From contig JAJSPD010000096.1 in assembly GCA_021307315.1 (NCBI GenBank), positions 1 to 64,000 on the forward strand: a stretch of DNA of 64,000 bases. The letters are read 5' to 3'. The stretch comes from Bisporella sp. PMI_857 (taxonomy: Eukaryota; Ascomycota; Leotiomycetes; Helotiales; Helotiaceae). This document shows positions 49,036 through 60,474 of the stretch, in pieces (position 1 is the first letter of the stretch; each line of letters opens with the position of its first letter). The position numbers and the translations under genes are program-made. A model generated the notes under the pieces. That model saw only the letters and a program-made list of their open reading frames with translations. It was not told the origin of the DNA and did not search any database.

Positions 49036-50268
49036 ATGCGCAGTGATGCGGAATGTAATGTGTTGCTGGCGTTGGCTGGGCTGTAGGATGCGGATCTGGG
49101 AGGTGGAAAATTGATGCATAGTACCTTCACTAGAAAGGGAGGAATCTAAAATGGATATAACATTACGGTCTTATCTAGAAATTAGCAATTAGACAGAAAG
49201 TCAATCCGTCAAGCTGAAGTCGATGTTTCATTTTGTGCTACTTTAAAGTCGGCTAGATGAGGACGTGAGTAGTTGCATAAGTCGAGTCACCACGATCACC
49301 AGAACAGAAGCGTGCATGCTTCGAAACAGAATGCCGAGTATAATAAAATTAAAAGCCATTATTATAATCGAAGAATATCCACCATTTATTTCTTCCACCA
49401 TAACATCTTCTGACGCAAAAAAAACCATCTGTCCTTCCTGTCCGCCTAATCCAGCAACGCCAAGCCTCTACAGTACTTCTCTCCCTCCACAGCAAACGGA
49501 CATACGTTCCTTGATATCTTTTGCCCTCCCCCCCCCACTTTTCCCCCTTTTCTCTGGAATAATAGCATGAATATTCTCACTTCCTGCTACCAAGATGTTG
49601 AATACCTCCTTCCAGTACTTGGATGGATTATCACCCTTTGTAAGCATACGTCCCCCCCTCCTCTCCTCCATTTCCTTTCCTTTGTAATATATACGTTCCT
49701 CTTTCGGACCATGATTCAGCATTTACCCTCAAGCTCACACCAGACCCGTAAAATACCGCGCATCATCCTGGTACGGCATCCGCGGTTACGAGGTCCCGAC
49801 TTGAAATTGGAGGCTAATCCTCTATATCGCTTATCTATCCGAATCCCGCCTGCTACACAACCTTATCCAGCGAGCGCATCCCGCTAGGAGCTTCAGAGAT
49901 CGGGAGACCGAGGATCCTGCGCGGGCTCCGCTCGGCGGCGGTGTATTTCCACCTCGGCACCGTCCGCATCGCCGGGTCTTCTTCCCCGGTTGCTCATTCC
50001 CTTTCCCTCATCAGAAAGGGGCGGGTAAATAATGAAGAACGGAAATAGAGATTCCTCCGAGTAAAACGAATAATATTGGAGAAATGTCCTCAAGCACGCG
50101 GAGGTAGTAATTTGATCAAAGAGTGGTGGATTACGATATAATCTATCCTCTAAAACACAGTCTATGCGGTTGCCCCTTGTAATACAGGTTTATATGTACA
50201 CCTCGCCCCCGTCTACTTTCACCAAGCATGATACATCTATACACTCCCCTTCGTCAAATATTGGAATA
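49036..50268. other. intergenic between convergent genes
   Basis: About 1.2 kb. It contains AT-rich DNA to about 49400, a C-rich run near 49527-49545, and an isolated GC-rich patch at about 49900-50000. No gene was recognised. Confidence 0.45.
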
Positions 50269-53200
50269 TTAGAGATATCTCTTCTCTTCTAGCTCGTCAT
50301 AAGCTTGAATAAGATCCCCGATCTGGAATTCTACCCAGTCTTCGAATTCTAGACCGCATTCTGTGCCTTTCTTCATTTCTTGTACGTCTTTCTTGACGTT
50401 TTTGAGGGATGAGAGGAGGCCTTTAACATATTAGCATGTGTGTATCATTTGTTATATTGGAGGTATGGCCTGCTTGTGATAGGCGATGACAGAATACAAA
50501 ATACATACCATCAAAGATCTTCTCGTTCTTCCTCAAAACCCTGACCCTCGCATTCCTCGATACCGTCCCGTTGCGGATCTTGCAGCCAGCAACGGGTTTC
50601 TGCTTTCGTCTTTTGATGTTGATATCGAAGACCTGTGCGATTTCTGCTTCTCCAAGAACTCGTTGTGTGACAAGTGGTTTCAAGTGTTTGGACAGTTCGG
50701 CCTTCACATCATCGACGAGTCTGTAGATAATATTATGATCAATGATATTGACGCCAGAAGCTTCTGCAAGACGCGTGATAGTCGGATCAACGGTCGTGTT
50801 GAAAGAAATAACATGTCCATTCGCCGCAGCCGCATGCTCGATGTCAAATTCAGACAATTGTCCGACACCTGATCGCAGGACGTTGGGTACAACTTCTTTG
50901 TTGCCTAAAGCGGAGATTTGGTCGATGACTGCTTCCACGGAGCCAGAGACGTCGCCTTTGATGATGAACGGGACTTGTTTCGCTGCTGACTCTTTGACTT
51001 GCTCTGCTGAAGCTGTGTAGTCTTCGTTTGCCTCAGCCGCAGCTTTAGCCCGCGCCGCCTCTTCCTTCTCTCGTTCGCGTTTTTCTTTCTCCGCAGTGCG
51101 GTGCTCGTTGATGGCTTCCATATCCAAGGCCAGCTTATCCCTTTCAACTTTCTCAATACGATACCCCACCACAGACTTCGCCTTGCTTTCATCAGGAGCC
51201 TGCAGCACCTCATCGCCAGCAAGTGGTTGCTCGCGCCAGCCATCGATTTCAACAGGTTGGCCGGGTCCTGCAGACTCGATTTCCACACCAGCTTCATTAC
51301 GCAGACAGCGAATGCGCGCCCATGTCTGGCCTGCAACTATGAAATCGCCCGGTCGCATGGTGCCACGGCGCACGAGCACGGTGGCTACTTTGCCCATGGA
51401 CTTGATGCTCGCCTCAATAATCCATCCTTCCGCCGGACCTTCAGTATCTGCCCGGAAATCTAGAATCTCGGAAAGCGTGACAGCTGCTTCTTCCAGCTTA
51501 TCCATTCCCTGTCCTGTCTTCCCGCTGACACAGATAGCTTGCACATCACCGCCAAAGTCCTCGACGTCCACACCGTGCCGGGCGAGATCTTGTTTCACAC
51601 GCTCGATATTCGTATCTTCCTTATCGATCTTGTTGATCGCGACAATAATGGGAACTTTAGCTGCTTTCGCGTGGTTAATGGCTTCGATGGTTTGCGGTTT
51701 CACACTATCGTCTGCCGCAACTACCAGAATGACGATGTCTGTCACGTTGGCTCCGCGCTGACGCATGCTCAGGAAGGCGGCGTGACCCGGGGTGTCGAGG
51801 AACGTGATTACTTTTCCGCCGGGCATGGGCACGGAGAAGGCGCCAATGTGTTGAGTGATGCCACCGTGTTCTGTTGCTGCGACAGAGGACTTGCGGAGAT
51901 AGTCGAGCAGAGTGGTCTTTCCATGGTCGACGTGGCCCATGATTGTCACGACGGGCGGGCGTTGGGGAAGAATCGATGGGTCTTCTGGAGGATCTCTAGC
52001 TCGTAGATCTTCGGACTCGCCGCGGTCAATAATAGCTTCGTAATTATACTCCATGGCGATTAAGCCCGCATCTTCAGCATTCAAGATATGGTCTTTGGAG
52101 GTTTCTTCATAGCCGAGTTCTTCAAGCTTCTCCATGAATTCTTCCGTTCTTACTTTGAGAGCCATAGCTAGATTTGATACACTGATGTATTCCGGTAGCA
52201 AGATCGGTATAGGCGCGGCAGCCTTAGCAGCAGCTTTCTCTGCTTTTTTCCGTTTCCTTTCCTCCGCCCGTGCAATAGCGGCCTTCTTGGCCGTTTCTAT
52301 ATCAGGCTCTTCGTCCTCGTCAAAGAATCTCTCACGCCTTCTTACTTTATCCCTTGACTTGCCTTTCGGCGCATCTTCGTAGACGGCATAAGGGTCAAAA
52401 CTAGAGCGCTTCGAGGTCTTTGCTTTATCTGCGCGTCTAGATGCTTTGCGATCTTGCCCTGCATCCTCGTCGTAGCGTGATGGCCTATTTAATCCAGCAT
52501 CTTTTTGCAATAATTCCCTGTACTCCATGATATCCGCACCAAAATAACCATCTTGATTCATCTGAGCTTTGAATACTGCTGGCTTGCTCTCCTCCCAATT
52601 TAGTAGTGTCTGGGCTCGCTGAGACTTGGACATGGTTGATAGATCCTCCTCTTGCTTCGTCCGAAGAGCATCTCCGGTCGCAACTCTTTCAAACGATGTG
52701 GCCTTGACCGCAGGCCTATACTCCTTGTCTCCTATTGCTTCCGCCTCAATGGCAGGTCGAGTAAAACGCACTAGAGGGCTGTACCTACTAGCAGAGGCGT
52801 CCGAATCCGCCCACGCTTGGCGTCTCCAACCAGAAGTGCTAATCTGCTGTTCGTTTTCCCGGCCTCTAGCACTACCACTTAGTGGGACATATGCCCTAGT
52901 AAAAGCTTGAGCCTCTCTCTCCGCTCGACCTTGTAGAAACTCATTCTCCGGAAGTTTAGGCTCTGATTGAGATTGATCTGGTGGGGCATTTTGCCGCCGT
53001 GATCTCAATTGACCCCAATTTGTAGAATCCTCACCCTGAGCTGCCCTTGGTTTGTCACGACTATAATCCCCAATTGCATGGTTTATCCGACGGATTAGAG
53101 GGCGTGATCGATGTTCAATAGAACGTGAGGAGGCTTTTCTTCTTTCAACCGCAGACTTGGCCCAACGTTCCCTTTCTTCCATAGATTGCGCTTGTCGTGG

Positions 53201-53699
53201 CTCAAAACGACCGCCCCGAGTATGCTCCGGTCCAACCCCGCGACCCAGTGTATAACTTCTAGGCTGCCAATCGTTACGTTTGGCCTCCAGTGCCTCTTCT
53301 GCTTTGCGTGCCGATGCCTGTTGTTGTTTTATGGCTTCCAGAGCGCGGATTTCATGAGGCAGCAATTCCACTGGTCCTTTGCTGACTTGTGATGCGACAT
53401 TGTTCATTGGCTGTGGTGATCGAAAACTTGCCCACGAACCTAGAGGCGATTCAGTACCAATTGATGAGCTGCCCCAACTTGGACCTGTTGTCTCTCCATC
53501 GGGACGACCCCACGCGGCCGTTGAGCGCGAGGATTGAAAGAATCGTCGTTGAACATGGGAGGGGCGTCGTGCAGCACCCAGGCGATTGGCGCAAAAGGCA
53601 CATATCGAAGGACACGAGGGTTCCTGTATCATGAGTCAATCGCGTTTGTTAAATGATGACTATATAGCATCATACCTTCAGTAGACTACGACCCCTCAT
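50269..53699 (-). CDS. IFM1: mitochondrial translation initiation factor IF-2
   Basis: Three exons: 53676-53699, 50509-53623, 50269-50420; introns 52 and 88 bp; 1096 aa. The 24-bp first exon (MRGRSLLK) joins to a region rich in Arg and Ser and low in acid residues (for example ANRLGAARRPSHVQRRFFQS), a typical mitochondrial targeting peptide; the ATG at 53632 is an in-frame alternative. A long disordered segment and a Lys/Ala-rich stretch precede the IF-2 G domain: GHVDHGKTTLL (G1), TEHGGITQHIG (G2), DTPGHAAF (G3), NKID (G4) and VSGKTG (G5). IF-2 domains II-IV follow, and the last exon ends with EFEDWVEFQIGDLIQAYDEL. It places initiator tRNA on mitochondrial ribosomes. Confidence 0.93.
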
Positions 53700-53881
53700 T
53701 TCTGGCACAATAGTGGCGATGCCTTTGGCAGTGGTTTGTCCATCCAAAGCAGAATTGATCGGGAATTTGAAGATGTCAAATTTTACGGTCGCTAAACGTG
53801 CCAACAACGCAAAAGCGCAATTAACAAACTTCTTTTCAGTGCAACACCAACAACTCTCACGAGTCAATCGCGGAGAGCAAT
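53700..53881. promoter_or_regulatory. 182-bp bidirectional promoter
   Basis: Separates the IFM1 start (minus) from the start of the conserved membrane-protein gene (plus). The short shared spacer suggests joint control, but no defined site was recognised. Confidence 0.55.
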
Positions 53882-54952
53882 ATGCCTCCGAAGGGGAAGA
53901 ATAAGGTGCCGCGGGCCTTCAAGGGCACAACCTCTACAAAGCCTACCCCATCTACAGAGTCAGATCCTCCACAGCCTTTCATGCGACCATCGCCGAAGCT
54001 CGACCAGTTTCTCTCCAAGCTTTCTAAGAACCATGTATATATTACGCATATCGACACAAAACCTCGAGACTTCAAGCGCAAAATCTTCCTTGTCCCTGTT
54101 CTCATGAATGTGGTTCTCATCGCTGGCATTTTCTGGCGCATCAGGACAATCGGGCCATATTACATGAAGATATGTTTCTCCCTAATGGGAAAATATAATG
54201 AGACGACTCTCAATACTGCTAATATGCCATTAAACGATGTTATACATGAGCTCTTCAGAAGGTTTGCTGTCTTTATGGTTGATCTGTTGATCTATATATT
54301 CATCTGGCCTTGGCCGCGCGATTTCGTTGCTGGGCAGACAATTGGTAATCCTGTCTCTTGGAGACTGGCAGTTGGTTTTAGGGATAAAGAAATTATGGTC
54401 AGGAGAAGCAGGAAGTGGATCAAGGAGGTTACAAATGTGCTAGACGAGCAGGATCCCGGGACGCTATTATTGTATAGCAACGTACGCCAGGCTGTGGACC
54501 CCATTTGGATGAGTCAGAAGACCGGATATTTGATGCTGAACAAGGAATGGGATTTGGAGTGGTGGCTTATGGTGCAGGCTACAAAACTTGTGGATCAGAA
54601 GAAGTTGGAGCTCCAGGACTTCAACACTACGGTGCTGGTGTATCACAAAGAGTTTGGCTGGATGGCGAGCGGAGTTGTAGTACCTGGAAATAGTGTGGCC
54701 GAGGAGGAAGGAAGGAGGAAGATCGTTGCCTTTAAAGAAGAGCTGGATGCATTGGGAAAGGAGAACCTGTTCTTTTCGTGGATAGAATTGGTTCAATTCG
54801 AGTCCTCCCAACCTGGCGGCTTTACACCAGAGCGACAGGCAATAACAATGGCCAAAGCTAAGGACATGTTCGAGGCTCAAGGCGTAGACTTTGAGAAATT
54901 CTGGACTAAAATTGGCGGTATGCAGGGCATGCCAGGAATGGATGAAGTTTAA
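53882..54952 (+). CDS. conserved fungal membrane protein of unknown function
   Basis: Single exon, 356 aa. A Lys/Pro-rich N-terminus (MPPKGKNKVPRAFKG) precedes two likely membrane segments (IFLVPVLMNVVLIAGIFW and FAVFMVDLLIYIFIWPWP). These are followed by a hydrophilic domain of about 220 residues with conserved-looking blocks WRLAVGFRDKEIMVRRSRKW and DLEWWLMVQATKLV, and an end rich in Gly and Met (MQGMPGMDEV). No signal peptide is evident. Its pairing with a mitochondrial translation factor through a shared promoter hints at a housekeeping, possibly organellar, role. That is inference; I do not recognise a named family. Confidence 0.75.
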   Translation: MPPKGKNKVPRAFKGTTSTKPTPSTESDPPQPFMRPSPKLDQFLSKLSKNHVYITHIDTKPRDFKRKIFLVPVLMNVVLIAGIFWRIRTIGPYYMKICFSLMGKYNETTLNTANMPLNDVIHELFRRFAVFMVDLLIYIFIWPWPRDFVAGQTIGNPVSWRLAVGFRDKEIMVRRSRKWIKEVTNVLDEQDPGTLLLYSNVRQAVDPIWMSQKTGYLMLNKEWDLEWWLMVQATKLVDQKKLELQDFNTTVLVYHKEFGWMASGVVVPGNSVAEEEGRRKIVAFKEELDALGKENLFFSWIELVQFESSQPGGFTPERQAITMAKAKDMFEAQGVDFEKFWTKIGGMQGMPGMDEV

Positions 54953-55615
54953 TGTCATCCGCTTGTAAGACTACAAATAATGCTACACCAAAATCCTCCC
55001 CATTGCCAGCCTTCTCCAGCTCTATTATATTATCACTATGCTTTCACATAGGATCCCCAATGAGCATGAAGTGCCCATCTGAGTCGATTCCCCTTTCTGG
55101 TATTTGCGAATGGATCCTGCTGAATCGAATAGTATCAATCGGAAAAGGACAACCGGGCCTCAACCCTTTGCTGCCATCTATTGAGTATTCCAAGTCGAAC
55201 TCAACATACTTCCATTGTCCTACTAGTTTTCGAACAATTACGAGCTTGGAACTCATCTATACGATTTCGCCCTAGGGGTGCCTGGATTCAAGGGTCCAAG
55301 ACACTGTCACTTGATACACATTATATTTTGTTCTTGTATTAACGGGATACCCCCATAAACCCAGGATCAATTTCTTCTTTCGCTGGTTGCGTTTTAGGCG
55401 GCAGATGTGAACAAAGCATCATGCAAATTGCTCCATGACACGGCAAAAAATGACTCTACCTATTCTTAATGATGCACTTGCTGACTTACCTCATTTGTTC
55501 ATAGGCATCAATCTGACTGCAACGATTCACATTCGAAAGAGCATCAGCGGAGGCGACCGGTGGATAGGGGAGGCAAAGATTAATCATGTCGGAGGAGCGA
55601 GTGGGATGACGGAGT
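54953..55615. other. intergenic; possible small minus-strand ORF
   Basis: Between convergent genes. A 70-codon minus-strand frame at 55044-55256 (begins MSSKLVIVRKLVGQ) has a protein-like composition and a stop directly before its ATG, but no recognised domain; it could be a small or broken gene. Confidence 0.35.
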
Positions 55616-56773
55616 TTAATCATGATCCTCAGGTGCATTGTAGTGCGGATAACGCTGAAAACACCTAAATTGCCAACAAATGGAATCATTGGTTCTTTTA
55701 AATTGCGTCAGCCTTGAGTTGCTCATTCCAAACAGGTCTCTTCTTTCCTCGTACTTGAGAGCAGAAATAGCTTCGAGGTCTACCCCCGGAGCAAGTTCCT
55801 CAAATCTGACCCGAGGAGACTCATAATCCAGCATCTTTCCAATGCGAATGATTCGACGAGGTCCAATGACAGGCGGCAAGTCAGACTCAAGAGGAGATAA
55901 TCCGGTACCAAGATCTTGCCACTTTGTAATAAATAGCACAACTCCCTCTCCTTCAAACCGCTTCAGGCTCAAATGAAACTCAGTTGGACAGATCCTACAC
56001 TGACAGCTCATGATATGTTCCTGCCGACCTCCTGAGATAGCCTCAAGGGCCGCAAACTTTTGAAATAGCCGCCCCGTGACGATTACGTTATCGCGCGACC
56101 ATCTGTCCGTATGAGGGCATTTCAATAGATTTCTACTCAAAAGGTACATCTGGCTTGGCTCTTTGGGCGGTATAACGTATGTTGTCTGTAGGCGCATAAA
56201 AAGTTTCCCGTTGACGATCTTCGGCGTTGCAATGACTTGCTTGACCTGAGCACCTTCCCTAACAGCGCCGCTTCGATATGCAAGAAGTTCCAATAGCTTG
56301 TCGCAATTCTTGCCTTGGCGATATTGCTTCATGAGCATCCGAAAGACCGTAAAGCTGAAATTTGGATGGATAAATTTTGCCGTGCGTGCTCTGTGATTTA
56401 TTTTCCCGCACCGGCCTAAGGAGAGACTGCTTCTTGCCTCCGAATAAGCATACTTGTGTATTTTGTCCATCGGGTGCAGATCTTGACAATAATAACACTC
56501 GAGGTGGTCGGGATATTCTAGCTCCAATACCTCCCAAGGTGGCTTACGAGCTTCAGATGAATCGAGATGTTGAACTCTAATAACAGAGGAGAAATGTCGA
56601 CAACAGCGGCGGAGCGCGAGCTTTGAAGCCGTAGAGAGAAACTCAGCAATGTGGAGCAGGACTCCGTTAGGGAGTCTTCCGAAAGGCGAGGATTCGAGAG
56701 CATTTTGCCTGGTCTGTTGCACGGGATTCTCCGTCGACTTCTGGTAACGGCTTGCAACAGGCCGTGCAGACAT
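55616..56773 (-). CDS. F-box protein
   Basis: Single exon, 385 aa. An F-box lies near the N-terminus (LPNGVLLHIAEFLSTASKLALRRCCRHF, residues about 34-61), which would link the protein to SKP1 and an SCF ubiquitin ligase. A Cys-containing segment follows (LECYYCQDLHPMDKIH), and a second Cys cluster (MSCQCRICPTEFH) lies about residue 270. This architecture is common in Leotiomycete F-box proteins without known substrates. The C-terminus (FKRTNDSICWQFRCFQ) ends at 55616. The start at 56773 has only disordered residues before the F-box and is the first ATG of the frame. Confidence 0.8.
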   Translation of the reverse strand: MSARPVASRYQKSTENPVQQTRQNALESSPFGRLPNGVLLHIAEFLSTASKLALRRCCRHFSSVIRVQHLDSSEARKPPWEVLELEYPDHLECYYCQDLHPMDKIHKYAYSEARSSLSLGRCGKINHRARTAKFIHPNFSFTVFRMLMKQYRQGKNCDKLLELLAYRSGAVREGAQVKQVIATPKIVNGKLFMRLQTTYVIPPKEPSQMYLLSRNLLKCPHTDRWSRDNVIVTGRLFQKFAALEAISGGRQEHIMSCQCRICPTEFHLSLKRFEGEGVVLFITKWQDLGTGLSPLESDLPPVIGPRRIIRIGKMLDYESPRVRFEELAPGVDLEAISALKYEERRDLFGMSNSRLTQFKRTNDSICWQFRCFQRYPHYNAPEDHD

Positions 56774-57120
56774 GTTGTCTTGGGTAGGATGTGGAATTAT
56801 TCAGGGAAGTTTTTTCAGTCATAAGTAAGAATTCGGAGAGAAGACAGATCTAATATATGCTTTCGAGCGCATTCTAGCTGCCGTTAGCATTGTTCTTAGT
56901 CGGTTAGACCTCATCCCATTTAGGACCCCGTTGTCCTTCTAGCTGCTATGGGTGGATATCCGGCAACAACCACAGCTAAACTGTTGAGGGATCACATTAT
57001 ATGATTATCCCAGATACGTACTAGCTTAGAATAGCATTTACCTGTAGCTTTCGTGATCATGGCTGCTCACACCTCATCTGGCTGTAAAGGTTATTGATCT
57101 CCTAGTATTATTTGGATTTT

Positions 57121-57300
57121 CAAGTGTTGAGTTGAGAAACCTGGGGCGAGGCTAGGCAATCTGGCTGATAGAACATTGCTCAAGGAACACGGGGCCAAGC
57201 AATTCCACAAAAGGCTTAGAATTTGAAAAAAAGGCTCTAGCTCAAAACACTAGAACACCAGTAACCGACGACCGACGATTCGTGGGGTTTCCTCTTGAGA
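57121..57300. repeat. direct repeat copy 1
   Basis: Matches about 57681-57840 in the same orientation, for example GCTCAAGGAACACGGGGCC here against ACTCAAGGAACATGGGGCC there, and AGAACACCAGTAAC in both. Differences are mostly transitions and short indels. Confidence 0.75.
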
Positions 57301-57680
57301 AGTCAATAATTTAGTAAATTTGTCACATCCGGCCCTGAAAGACACGTGTAGCCAGGAAGGTCGGGAGCCCAGGAAAGTCGAGAGTACTAGAAGTGCGGAG
57401 TTATGCATTCAGCATTTCCTATTTGCTATATACTATCTGCTATTTGATCAAATACTATATTCCCATTACTCTATTTTGCGTTTCTGGACAAAGGTCGTTA
57501 TATCACGCGGCATACGACAATTCCAGGTTCAATATATCATGATAATGCTACTTTACGCACCGCCTCTGGAGTGATGATTCAGCTTCGTCATCCTGCTCGC
57601 TCCTCCGACCTGACTGATATTTGCCTCCTTCATCCATCGCAGCCTTTTCAATGTCGCAGCTTTGCTTGTACATTCTAATG

Positions 57681-57840
57681 TTGAGTTGAGAAGCTTGACG
57701 CTGAGCTGAGAAATCTGACGGAACTATTACTCAAGGAACATGGGGCCGCGAAGTTCCACAAAAAAGCTCTGGCTCAAAACATCAGAACACCAGTAACTGA
57801 ACGATTCATGGGTTTTCTTCTTGAGAAATCAACGGAAGAC
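57681..57840. repeat. direct repeat copy 2
   Basis: Second copy of the 57121-57300 repeat, ending just before the sugar-transporter stop codon, so it probably forms part of that gene's 3' untranslated region. Confidence 0.75.
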
Positions 57841-57880
57841 GATCATCCGCATAACATTTCATATCTCACAGCGCACTATT

Positions 57881-59696
57881 TTACACAGTATCCTTCGCCA
57901 GCTCAACTCGCTGATGGTCCGTCTTATCCTTGATGATCGCCTCCTCGACCGCTAACCCACTATCCTCCGGCAACACAACCTTGTCTCCGAACGCCGCCGC
58001 AATCTCCTCAAGACTCTTCTGTTTTGTCTCAGGAAAGAAGAAGTACGCCATAATGAGGAAGAAAGTTGTACATCCCACAAACACGTAATAGTAGTTCTGT
58101 TTTATATTTGCAAAAGCGCTGGGACCGGCTTCGGTGATGCCGACGTTGACGACGAAATGACTGAAGGCGCCGAGGCCCATGACTTTAGAACGGAGGGCGA
58201 TGGGTAGGATTTCGGCGGCGTAGGTCCAGGTTGTGCTGTTTATCATTCCATCTGTGATGTTGAGATTAGCCATTGGTTTGCATCAGAAGGGGAGGGGAAG
58301 GGTGAAGGCCTACAGTAAACGACCGCAAAGAGATAGATTCCTAAGATGGCAAAAGCTTTTCCGACAGAGTTGTCTGTGTTTTGGAATTCTTTTTGCATGA
58401 CCGCAGCGTAGATCTCGAAGATAACGACTCCAGCCAAGCCGGTAATGAGCATTCTACACTCTAGTCAGCCTGAGCTCTAAGGGAAATGGGATGCAAGGGG
58501 GGCGAAGTGCTGAGGGTGACATACTTGCGACGTCCCCATTGGTCAACGAGAAATGCTGATGTCAGGCAGTTACAGATGAAGCCAACGGTTCCGTATACGC
58601 CTGCCAGGCAGAGAATTGTTTTCGAGTTTATACCCAGAGACTTGTACAAGATTGCTACGCAAAGGGTTAGCTTGATACTTTGTCCAAAGAGGCGCATTCT
58701 TACTTTGGTAATACGAAATAACATTCGTGCCGGTAAGAGAAGTCATCGTCTGTACTGCAACAGCCACCAAAACACGATGTTTGAAAAGTCTCCAGATCTC
58801 TCTATACGACTTGATCTCTCGCTGCATCTCATACTCAATTTGCGTCTGAATAAATGCAAACTCATGATGCGCCTCCTCCAAGCTCAAGTCCTTTCGAATT
58901 TTAATGAACTCGAGCCTGGCTTTCTCGATCTGGCCATCCCGGACTAGCTGTCGTGGTGAGTCTGGCATGAAAGTTATGAGACCCGTGAAGAGGATAATTC
59001 CGAATGGAATTTGGAGTCCAAGTGGCAGGCGCCATTGCGTCGGTCCGTATGGTGCGTAGCCGCAGGCAAATCCAACCCAATTGCTCATCATCGACCCGAA
59101 TGAGATGCCACAGCCTGAGATACCTCCAATTAAACCTCGATGATGCGGTGCTGAGATTTCGCTGAGATAGACAGGAACAGTTCCAATCAGACCTCTGGTG
59201 AAGAGGTTAGTACGGTTCGGAAGTCCGAGATACGGTGTGAACAAACCCTACTGCCATTCCGGCTAAGATACGACCTGCAAGGAACATTCCGAAGTTGACT
59301 GATGCGGTTTGTAGAATGGTCCCGAGCGTGACGATAATGCACATGAGCTCCATGCAGCGGAGACGTCCAAGTTTGTCACCGGCGACAATTTGAAAGACTC
59401 CACCAACACATTCACCCGCGATGTAAGTCGCAACCACCTGTTTCGATTAGAAAGGCGCTATTGAAGGGTTGAAATTTACTGACCGCACCGGTTTGAGCAT
59501 TGGTGGGATGGTTGAAGTAGTCCTTCCAACTCTGGTGCGCAATAGTCGTCGTCACGATACCAGAGTCGAAACCCTGTTACATGCAATTAGAGAATATTTT
59601 TTTGAAGCCAGGCGTGATTTGACATACGAAGAGGAATGTCCCAATGGCAGCAAAGGTCGCCACACCAATTGTGTATCCATCTAGAGTCTGAACCAT
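57881..59696 (-). CDS. MFS sugar transporter
   Basis: Seven exons: 59628-59696, 59484-59573, 59247-59437, 58704-59194, 58525-58654, 58314-58453, 57881-58251; introns 46-71 bp, phases agree; 493 aa, normal for the family. The Sugar_tr signatures are present: GDKLGRLRCME after the second helix, VPVYLSEISAPHHRG, MPDSPRQLVRDG and DQWGRRK, and PETKQKSLEEI at the end. It is a plasma-membrane hexose or pentose symporter-like protein; the specific sugar cannot be deduced. The start at 59696 gives MVQTLDGYTIGVATFAA, matching relatives. It lies on the same strand as, and downstream of, the ribokinase and the regulator at 61798. Confidence 0.9.
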
Positions 59697-60474
59697 GGTG
59701 AAGGGATGATCGACAACGTCGATCTGATAGACACTAAAACAGAGGGAAGCCAGGTGGTGTGAGGTAGATTCAGGAAGAGGAGCATAGTGTCTCTATATAG
59801 ACCAACTGTCCGTGATCACTGAACCATGACATACATCCCTGTCGCTGAGGAGTCGGGAGAAAGAACTTCTGGGATGTGGGGATTTGGGGAATGGGGTTTG
59901 CTGGTATTGTGGGGTGGAGTTCACGCGTTTGAAGGGACAACCCATCTTTGTCGTCAAGCAAATACTGGGGATCCCACCAATTGCGTTGCACATATTGTCG
60001 GCATTGTATCGGCTCGCGTCGCGTTCTGAAGGCGGATATGATTTTTTTTACCATGTCGGGAGACGCTTCGGCTCGCTTTATCGCTAGCACTAATTGTTTC
60101 TGGACGAAAGGGCCATCCCTGACTCGCGATGGGAAGGTAAATCAGGTCTCACAAGTCAGCTGATGAGGATAATTTGAAAGGCGTCTAAAAGGCATCACTG
60201 GAAACTTGGTTTCGGCTTGAAGGTGACAAACTTAGTTTTGGAAATATGTTAATTGGGCTTGAGCTAGAAGTTACGGGGCTTTGATCGCTTAACCGGCTTC
60301 GGCGACTTCTTCGGAAGACAACCCGACTAAATTTCTCTGGAAGGTACACTATCAGAAAGAAGATTGAGAAGTCCTAGAAACGGATCAGGATCTACTCGTC
60401 AACCAAGCAATGAAACAGGTCATGAATCGAATATTAGTTGTAAAATACAGATCTGCCTATTCCGCAACTAACAG
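59697..60474. other. intergenic, no gene recognised
   Basis: Holds the transporter promoter and the ribokinase 3' end. Several overlapping short frames at 59770-60163 lack support. Confidence 0.5.

Larger units (their letters stand above)
56774..57880. other. intergenic containing a diverged direct repeat
   Basis: Gap between the F-box gene (its upstream side) and the 3' end of the sugar transporter. It contains the repeat pair listed separately. A plus-strand frame at 57320-57574 has no recognisable domain. Confidence 0.5.

Noticed and set aside
49893..50093. GC-rich minus-strand frame rich in Arg/Gly
   Set aside because: Could suggest an RGG protein, but it is short, lacks flanking exons and looks like chance in a GC-rich patch.
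51096..52006. Plus-strand frames opposite IFM1
   Set aside because: Antisense shadows of a long GC-rich coding exon.
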